In this document: one piece after another, positions 14,050 through 14,140 of the stretch
Layout of the letters: each line of letters opens with the position of its first letter
How positions within the stretch are numbered: position 1 is the first letter of the stretch
Assembly: GCA_946886875.1 (NCBI GenBank)
Contig: CAMPJN010000056.1
Span: 1 to 14,140 of the forward strand
Length of the DNA: 14,140 nucleotides
Reading direction: 5' to 3'
Source of the DNA: an uncultured Pseudomonas sp.
GTDB taxonomy: Bacteria; Pseudomonadota; Gammaproteobacteria; Pseudomonadales; Pseudomonadaceae
Program-made: the position numbers and the translations under genes
Notes under the pieces: model-generated
Database searches by the model: none
What the model was told of the DNA's origin: nothing
The model's input: the letters and a program-made list of their open reading frames with translations, nothing else

Positions 14050-14140
14050 TAACGCGGCGAACTAGCGTTATGGTTTCGCCCCTCGCGGGCGAGTCACTTG
14101 ATTCGCTGCGCTCACCCCTTGGGCCAGCCTGCGGCTGTTA
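14050..14140. repeat. Dispersed repeat with two stem-loops, running off the window
   Basis: TAACGC (14050-14055) pairs with GCGTTA (14065-14070), and TCGCCC (14076-14081) pairs with GGGCGA (14087-14092). The stretch beginning GGTTTCGCCCCTCGCGGGCG and continuing with AGTCACTTG resembles a repeat that I remember from between genes in Pseudomonas genomes. Its right limit is outside the window. Confidence 0.5.

Larger units (their letters stand above)
13839..14140. other. Upstream region of the DUF1111 operon, no gene seen
   Basis: About 300 bases without a supportable gene. It holds the Fur-like site, an isolated plus-strand TTGACA at 13984-13989 lacking a good -10, and near the end the small inverted repeats and dispersed repeat listed separately. 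Short frames here have no ribosome-binding site or recognisable protein sequence. Confidence 0.6.

Noticed and set aside
1..14140. CRISPR arrays, tRNA or rRNA genes, transposases, phage genes
   Set aside because: No regularly spaced repeats, no tRNA-like cloverleaf, no rRNA sequence and no transposase or integrase motif was seen on either strand.

Overview
The window looks like chromosomal DNA of a Pseudomonas species. It is GC-rich and densely coded. The ColR/ColS proteins, the MexV/MexW pump and the imelysin cluster all read as Pseudomonas proteins, and the gene order largely follows what I remember of the P. aeruginosa PAO1 stretch PA4371-PA4381. The intergenic repeats are also of a Pseudomonas kind. 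The species cannot be fixed from the sequence; a non-aeruginosa species is likely.

Left part (1-3700, plus strand): the 3' part of colR, then colS overlapping it, then a three-gene operon whose ends overlap: a SAM-dependent methyltransferase (PA4379/WarA type), a lipopolysaccharide-kinase-like InaA protein (PA4378/WarB type) and a 77-residue exported protein. A sequence matching the remembered ColR-binding consensus covers the stop codon of colS just before the operon. The operon ends in a strong terminator. The part works as an envelope-stress and metal-sensing two-component system together with probable LPS-modifying genes under its control.

Middle (3700-10235, minus strand): palindromes and a dispersed Pseudomonas repeat, then mexW and mexV (RND pump and membrane-fusion protein, transcribed mexV to mexW). 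Upstream of mexV is a palindromic TetR-type operator over a plausible promoter. No outer-membrane channel or repressor gene is present, so both must be encoded elsewhere. Next comes a methyl-accepting chemotaxis protein with a sigma-28-like promoter and a leader that could fold over its own ribosome-binding site.

Right part (10236-13838, minus strand): a tight operon of a DUF1111 di-haem c-type oxidoreductase lipoprotein, an imelysin-like lipoprotein and a Tat-type DUF1513 beta-propeller protein, with a Fur-box-like sequence upstream. This is probably a periplasmic iron-related system of unknown chemistry and is the least described system in the window. The last 275 bases hold no gene I can support and run into a dispersed repeat.

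Family assignments come from motif recognition and memory of related genomes; no database search was run.
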